From: Lachnospiraceae bacterium
GTDB taxonomy: Bacteria; Bacillota; Clostridia; Lachnospirales; Lachnospiraceae
NCBI GenBank assembly: GCA_017420605.1
Contig: JAFOIS010000150.1
Coordinates: 1 to 6,943 of the forward strand
Length of the DNA stretch: 6,943 nucleotides
Direction: 5' to 3'
Part shown: in pieces, positions 5,660 to 6,943 of the stretch
Position numbering within the stretch: position 1 is the stretch's first letter
Layout of the letters: the number at the start of each line of letters is the position of its first letter
Made by a program: the position numbers and the translations under genes
The notes under the pieces: model-generated
Told to the model about the DNA's origin: nothing
Database searches by the model: none
Seen by the model: only the letters and a program-made list of their open reading frames with translations

Positions 5660-6514
5660 ATGAAAAACAGATGGAGAAACCTTACGTGGATCCTTTCCGG
5701 CATCCTTGCGTTTTCCTGCGCACTGTCCGCGTGCGGGACGCCGATGGATCCGGTCACGCAGAGCCTGCAGGGAGAGTGGGCAGACGTCAACAGCAGCGCG
5801 GTCCTCGAGATCTCCGGCAGGACCCTCAGGATCCAGACGGGCTCCTGGTCCGAGAAATTCCCGTTCGAGATCCGGAATGCCAACGGGACGAACTATATCG
5901 TGAGCCCGGAAGGCAGCTACGGGTTTGAAATGATGTCGGAGATCCGGATCGGAGAGGACGGCGCCCTGACGGCCTATGAAATGGTGCTCGACGGCGATTC
6001 CAGGGAATTCCGCTTCGTCCGGAGAGAAGATCTCGAAAAGGAAAAGGAGATCGTGGACCTTTCGGAGGACGCGCCGAAAACGATCGAATCACGGGATATA
6101 GAGATGTTTTCTCTCACGTTTTCCGTAAGCGCCCGGCACTCCTATGATCTGGGAGATGAATGGCCGCACGGACGGTATTCCTGGACGATCGACAAAGACG
6201 GCGACGGAAGCTATGAAATGCAGTTTTCGATCTCCGGACCGTCCTACATCATCGCTCAGTTTTCCGATACGGTCACCGAAGAATACGTCCGGGGACTGGC
6301 GGATCTTATCGCGCAGGAAAACATCGCCGCAAACAACGGGTATTACCGGAAGAACAACGTCGATGCGGACGATTACAGCCTGTACGTCGATTACGCCTCC
6401 GGTGAGAATCTGGTGATACGGGCAGAGGGCAACGCGGCGGACGAGTGCATTCTCCCGCTGGAGAGCCTTCTTGCGTACGCCGCGCAGCAGGACATCATGC
6501 CGGAAGGATACTGA
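5660..6514 (+). CDS. Predicted secreted lipoprotein of unknown function
   Basis: The 284-residue product starts with a lipoprotein signal peptide: positive n-region MKNRWR, hydrophobic core, then lipobox LSAC with Cys25 as the lipidated residue, so it should be anchored on the outer face of the cell membrane. Residues about 37-120 (starting LQGEWADVNSS) look like a small beta-rich domain that tests size or fill of a ligand, with alternating strands and GDSREFRFVR at its end. A charged linker (about 122-145) leads to a second domain. That domain contains DKDGDGSYE (178-186), which resembles the Asp-rich calcium loop of EF-hand or dockerin type but stands alone. It ends with NNGYYRKNNVDADDYSLYVDY and a strand-rich tail. 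I do not recognise a named family. ATG 5660 follows AAAGAGG (5645-5651) at 8 nt. It lies 30 bp behind the methyltransferase gene and is probably co-transcribed with it. Confidence 0.82.
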   Translation: MKNRWRNLTWILSGILAFSCALSACGTPMDPVTQSLQGEWADVNSSAVLEISGRTLRIQTGSWSEKFPFEIRNANGTNYIVSPEGSYGFEMMSEIRIGEDGALTAYEMVLDGDSREFRFVRREDLEKEKEIVDLSEDAPKTIESRDIEMFSLTFSVSARHSYDLGDEWPHGRYSWTIDKDGDGSYEMQFSISGPSYIIAQFSDTVTEEYVRGLADLIAQENIAANNGYYRKNNVDADDYSLYVDYASGENLVIRAEGNAADECILPLESLLAYAAQQDIMPEGY

Positions 6515-6525
6515 CGCCGCGCTGA

Positions 6526-6547
6526 GCCGGCGCAGGCTGGCGCCGGC
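6526..6547. terminator. GC hairpin between convergent genes, possible weak terminator
   Basis: GCCGGCGC (6526-6533) and GCGCCGGC (6540-6547) form a perfect 8-bp stem with a 6-nt loop, filling the 34-bp gap between the lipoprotein stop and the opposing dehydrogenase stop. There is no T tract on either strand, so it is at best a weak or bidirectional terminator or an mRNA 3'-end stabiliser. Confidence 0.45.
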
Positions 6548-6548
6548 C

Positions 6549-6943
6549 TTATGAATAATCGTAAAAGCCTTTTCCGCTCTTTCTGCCGAGACGGCCTTCT
6601 TCGACCATACTCTTGTACAGGTCGTAGCCGACCGGTTTCTCGCCGCTTTCCTCGAAACGGCGGTTCATGATATCGAAGACAAGATCGATCCCGGTCAGGT
6701 CGTTCAGCCGGAACGGACCCATCGGATGCCCGAGTCCGTTCTCGCAGGCAAGATCCAGATCCTGATAGGTGCAGTAGCCGCCTTCGACGAGTTTCCGCGC
6801 TTCCGTATTGATCGCGGTCAGGATACGGTTTGCCAGAAAGCCGTCGATCTCCTTTTCGACACGGACCGGCGTCTTGCCGGTGCTTTTTGCAAAATCGCAG
6901 GCCGCATCGACGATCTCGTCCGAAGTATGTTCTCCCCGGCAGA
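6549..6943 (-). CDS. hbd: 3-hydroxybutyryl-CoA dehydrogenase, C-terminal part (5'-truncated by window edge)
   Basis: The 130 residues in the window are the C-terminal half of an NAD(P)-dependent 3-hydroxyacyl-CoA dehydrogenase; the Rossmann domain lies beyond 6943. The reading frame is open at the window edge and ends at TAA 6551-6549. Seen are TGKTPVRVEKEIDGFLANRI (the GFxxNRI interdomain signature), the dimerising helical domain with NGLGHPMGPFRLNDLTGIDL, and the terminal GRLGRKSGKGFYDYS. These match short, stand-alone enzymes of about 280 residues such as clostridial Hbd, which reduces acetoacetyl-CoA in the butyrate/butanol pathway. Fatty-acid oxidation paralogues cannot be excluded from this part alone. 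The gene converges on the lipoprotein gene with 34 bp between stops. With hydG elsewhere in the window it fits a hydrogen-producing, butyrate-type fermenter. Confidence 0.92.
   Translation of the reverse strand, partial: CRGEHTSDEIVDAACDFAKSTGKTPVRVEKEIDGFLANRILTAINTEARKLVEGGYCTYQDLDLACENGLGHPMGPFRLNDLTGIDLVFDIMNRRFEESGEKPVGYDLYKSMVEEGRLGRKSGKGFYDYS

Overview
The window reads as chromosomal DNA from a GC-rich, strictly anaerobic, fermentative Firmicute, probably a clostridial or gut/oral-type lineage. The grounds are an [FeFe]-hydrogenase maturase (HydG), a butyrate-type 3-hydroxyacyl-CoA dehydrogenase, strong AGGAGG-type ribosome binding sites and consensus sigma-A promoters. The species cannot be read from the sequence. 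No mobile element, CRISPR array, tRNA or rRNA was seen.

Layout: (1) 1-1114 (+), the C-terminal ~370 residues of hydG, closed by a UUCG-tetraloop terminator (1121-1148). (2) 1150-1290 (-), a short, internally deleted remnant of an Rrf2-family (CymR/IscR-like) regulator gene. It faces a regulatory region with TAGGTAAATA repeats and a consensus promoter (TTGACA-17-TATGAT, 1357-1385). (3) 1386-1612 (+), a transcribed leader that looks like a ribosome-mediated attenuator. It has a 41-codon leader peptide (1406-1531) with a good Shine-Dalgarno site and a Met-Cys-Cys-Arg-Met run, a self-folding hairpin (1454-1482), a perfect 12-bp antiterminator pairing (1459-1470 with 1549-1560) and an intrinsic terminator (1554-1580). 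(4) 1613-3950 (+), metY (O-acetylhomoserine sulfhydrylase) and cysK (cysteine synthase), ending in a shared convergent terminator (3997-4037). (5) 4056-4742 (-), an MgtC/SapB-family membrane protein with its own promoter. (6) 4958-6514 (+), an isoprenylcysteine carboxyl methyltransferase (ICMT)-family membrane methyltransferase and an unrecognised secreted lipoprotein 30 bp downstream, apparently one transcript from an extended -10 promoter. (7) 6549-6943 (-), the C-terminal part of a 3-hydroxybutyryl-CoA dehydrogenase, truncated by the window edge.

How it fits together: metY and cysK both fix sulfide into carbon skeletons, giving homocysteine and cysteine. The leader suggests that their transcription is read through when charged Cys-tRNA is scarce. 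The tandem Cys codons lie where a stalled ribosome would block the competing hairpin and free the antiterminator strand. The adjacent decayed Rrf2 gene, with operator-like repeats still in place, suggests that an older repressor-based circuit was lost or relocated. This leader and the regulator remnant are the most interesting parts of the window; the other genes look ordinary.
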